Shown here piece after piece: positions 6,042 to 7,306 of a stretch of DNA of 7,306 nucleotides (position 1 is the stretch's first letter; the number at the start of each line of letters is the position of its first letter). The stretch covers positions 1 through 7,306 of the forward strand of contig JABXJY010000138.1 of NCBI GenBank assembly GCA_013375385.1, read 5' to 3'. Both the position numbers and the translations under genes were made by a program. Below the pieces are notes generated by a model, which saw nothing but the letters and a program-made list of their open reading frames with translations, was not told the origin of the DNA and searched no databases. The DNA is from Desulfobacterales bacterium. GTDB lineage: Bacteria; Desulfobacterota; DSM-4660; Desulfatiglandales; B25-G16.

Positions 6042-6437
6042 TTATTGGTCCAACTCTAGAATGATCGTGTCACTTTCACTGGCTTCCTTGGAAACCTTGG
6101 AAACATCCATCGAATCTAGAAAGGCCTTGACCTCCTCAAGGCACCCTTCACCCAGACAAATCACGCTTACACCAATGATAATGGTAAGCCCTTCTTTTAC
6201 TTCAAATTCAATTCCTGGGCTTATTGGCTCACCATCTACAAAGGTCCCATTCTTGCTTTCTAAGTCCTGGATGAAATATTTTGCCCCTTTCCTGAGTAGC
6301 CTTAAATGCCTGCGAGAAACATATGTGTCCTTTAATTGAATGTGATTATCACGAGAGCGTCCAATATGAATGGTACTACCTTCGAGGTCAAAAGAGCGGC
6401 CTTTATCTGGCCCGTCCAGAACGTAGAGTCTAGTCAT
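6042..6437 (-). CDS. FHA (forkhead-associated) domain protein
   Basis: 131 aa. A single FHA domain covers about residues 3-97 and has the full phosphothreonine-binding set: Gly26-Arg27 (IGRS), Ser41-x2-His44 (VSRRH), and Asn63-Gly64-Thr65 (SKNGTFVDG). The remaining 30 residues (VKAFLDSM… to ELDQ) are acidic and probably flexible. FHA proteins recognise phosphothreonine peptides, usually made by Hanks-type Ser/Thr kinases. Here they probably act as a cytoplasmic adaptor. No kinase or phosphatase gene is visible in the window. The ATG lacks a strong ribosome binding site but overlaps the TGA of an upstream 35-codon frame (ATGA), which could couple their translation. It lies downstream of a degenerate receiver gene on the same strand. 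Confidence 0.95.
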   Translation of the reverse strand: MTRLYVLDGPDKGRSFDLEGSTIHIGRSRDNHIQLKDTYVSRRHLRLLRKGAKYFIQDLESKNGTFVDGEPISPGIEFEVKEGLTIIIGVSVICLGEGCLEEVKAFLDSMDVSKVSKEASESDTIILELDQ

Positions 6438-6541
6438 AACCCATAGCTCTTTTTGGAGAAAATCAAACAGATCCCTGGGTATCCACCCTCTCTTTCAGCT
6501 CCTTGCCTCTCTTGCAGTTTCAGCCATTGTCTCTCACTCAT
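6434..6541 (-). CDS. Possible 35-aa frame bridging receiver and FHA genes
   Basis: Begins at an ATG three bases after the receiver's TAG and in the same frame (MSERQWLKLQERQGAEREGG…). It ends with a TGA whose bases overlap the FHA start as ATGA. The N-terminal half is charged and helix-like, the rest unremarkable. The tight join at both ends is typical of translational reinitiation within an operon. The peptide matches nothing I know and has a poor ribosome binding site, so it may simply be how ribosomes reach the FHA gene. Readthrough of the TAG would fuse it to the receiver. Confidence 0.3.
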   Translation of the reverse strand: MSERQWLKLQERQGAEREGGYPGICLIFSKKSYGL

Positions 6542-6544
6542 ACC

Positions 6545-6868
6545 CTAGTCCAACTCAGGGAGCCATATTTCATGTGATTTCTCAATAAGCTGCAAGATAT
6601 TTTGGATCGTAGTTGAGGGCTGGTAGCCCGTGGACAAGATGACGGGCATATCATAGGAAGCATTTCGGATCTCCTGGAGTGTATTGAGAACGTTAACTGC
6701 TCCCATCTTAATGTACAATATGATGAGATCCGGGCTATGCTGTGCAATTGTTTCCATAAGACCCTCACAATCACCGGCAGTGATTACTCCATACCCTTCC
6801 AAAGTGAGTTCCTCCTGATAAAGCAGGCGCATTACGGAGTCAGCGTTTGCTATAAGGATCTTGTTCAT
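6545..6868 (-). CDS. Degenerate response-regulator receiver-domain protein
   Basis: 107 aa, slightly shorter than a CheY-type receiver (about 120). The fold is recognisable: strand 1 MNKILIANAD, strand 3 PDLIILYIKMG, strand 4 MPVILSTGY. The phosphorylation site is lost. The phosphoacceptor Asp is replaced by Tyr52, the acidic pair after strand 1 is Asn8-Ala9, and no conserved Lys-Pro is seen after strand 5. Thr80 of the LST-Gly segment remains. It is probably a phosphorylation-independent pseudo-receiver, perhaps a binding partner for the FHA protein encoded downstream. The start has GGGAGA seven bases before the ATG. No output domain is present. Confidence 0.85.
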   Translation of the reverse strand: MNKILIANADSVMRLLYQEELTLEGYGVITAGDCEGLMETIAQHSPDLIILYIKMGAVNVLNTLQEIRNASYDMPVILSTGYQPSTTIQNILQLIEKSHEIWLPELD

Positions 6869-6932
6869 ATTATCTCCCTAAATTAATCCACTCTACAGCC
6901 GAAATCAGTGTCATAGTCGGCACCACCGACAC

Positions 6933-7019
6933 TCACATTACTGTAGCCTCCTCCCTGAGGTCCTGGTATAAGAACTCTCCGAGGTACTGCCGGTCATCTG
7001 CAATCAGAATTGTCGGCAC
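6933..7019 (-). pseudogene. Truncated N-terminus of a second receiver domain
   Basis: From a GTG at 7019 the frame reads MPTILIADDRQYLGEFLYQD and stops at TGA 6935-6933 after 28 codons. It contains strand 1 and the acidic pair Asp8-Asp9 of a receiver domain. It resembles the intact receiver just downstream: ILIA in both, and LYQDL against LYQEEL. In the +1 frame after about codon 24 it would continue GGYSNVSVGG, so one frameshift precedes the truncation. No later receiver elements follow. It is probably the remnant of a tandem receiver gene. Confidence 0.55.
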
Positions 7020-7171
7020 TGTTCACTGCTTACCCCGTTCTCTATACGGAACCCTAATCAGGGACGGCTCTGTCAGTTAAGAATCAAAAGTGAACCGTCT
7101 TTACTCGATTTAAAGTTTAGGAGTGAACACCTGAGAACCCATAATCTAAAGTCAAAGGGAGGTCTTGGACT

Positions 7172-7306
7172 ATGGTACAGCTGCGTTAGGGCATTCACCG
7201 ACAGCCAGGTTAAAGAACTTATCGAACGCTCTTTAAGAAAATTAAACGAAAACCTACCTAATATAGAATCCCATTTTCAATCAGGTGATTCACTCAAATA
7301 CAATAA
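7172..7306 (+). CDS. Possible gene start, frameshifted, running off the right edge
   Basis: AAAGGGAGG at 7154-7162 lies nine bases before an ATG at 7172, an excellent start signal. The ATG frame reads only MVQLR before TAG (7187-7189). The frame one base later is open from 6972 to the end of the window without an ATG, GTG or TTG. From 7182 it reads CVRAFTDSQVKELIERSLRK and continues to the edge with a natural Lys/Glu/Leu composition. A single-base shift near 7180-7189 would put this protein under the start signal. The family is not recognised and the gene is partial. Confidence 0.3.

Noticed and set aside
7061..7105. GACGG and CCGTC-TTTA as a plus-strand terminator
   Set aside because: Only a five-base stem with a loop of about 30 bases, so it is not credible as an intrinsic terminator.

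Overview
The window looks like a chromosomal segment of moderate G+C from an anaerobic, Desulfobacterota-like (deltaproteobacterial) bacterium. That placement is inferred from the gene types (DUF3795 protein, single-domain GDT1, compact FHA and receiver proteins, large intergenic spaces). No rRNA, tRNA or marker gene confirms it. Almost all genes lie on the minus strand. There is no CRISPR array, tRNA or complete transposase.

Left third (1-2401): metal homeostasis. A minus-strand ArsR-type metalloregulator with an arsenical-type CxC site is divergent from a single-domain GDT1/TMEM165-type transporter. They share a 195-bp intergenic region with a palindromic candidate operator. Converging on GDT1 is a YiiP/FieF-like cation diffusion facilitator with a complete metal-site set. 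A 31-codon signal-peptide-like frame overlaps its start. Upstream of it is a small membrane-anchored protein.

Middle (2402-4374): a 210-bp intergenic element bounded by related inverted ends and holding internal direct repeats, like a non-autonomous mobile repeat. Next is a 558-aa protein whose central and C-terminal parts match class II fructose-1,6-bisphosphatase (GlpX), with long extra N- and C-terminal regions.

From 4375 to 5255 there is no intact recognisable gene. It holds a two-copy tandem repeat resembling an IS21-type end or an operator, unassigned open frames, and a clearly protein-like gene on the minus strand split by a frameshift (4882-5159). A DUF3795 cysteine-rich protein follows at 5256-5705.

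Right end (5706-7306): a small signalling cluster on the minus strand. A degenerate receiver protein lacking the phosphoacceptor Asp is followed by a possible 35-codon frame that overlaps the start of an FHA-domain protein by ATGA. Upstream lies the truncated N-terminus of a second receiver that kept its acidic pair. At the right edge a plus-strand frame with a good ribosome binding site appears frameshifted and runs off the window. Several broken genes sit beside intact ones, so the region reads as an eroding accessory stretch.
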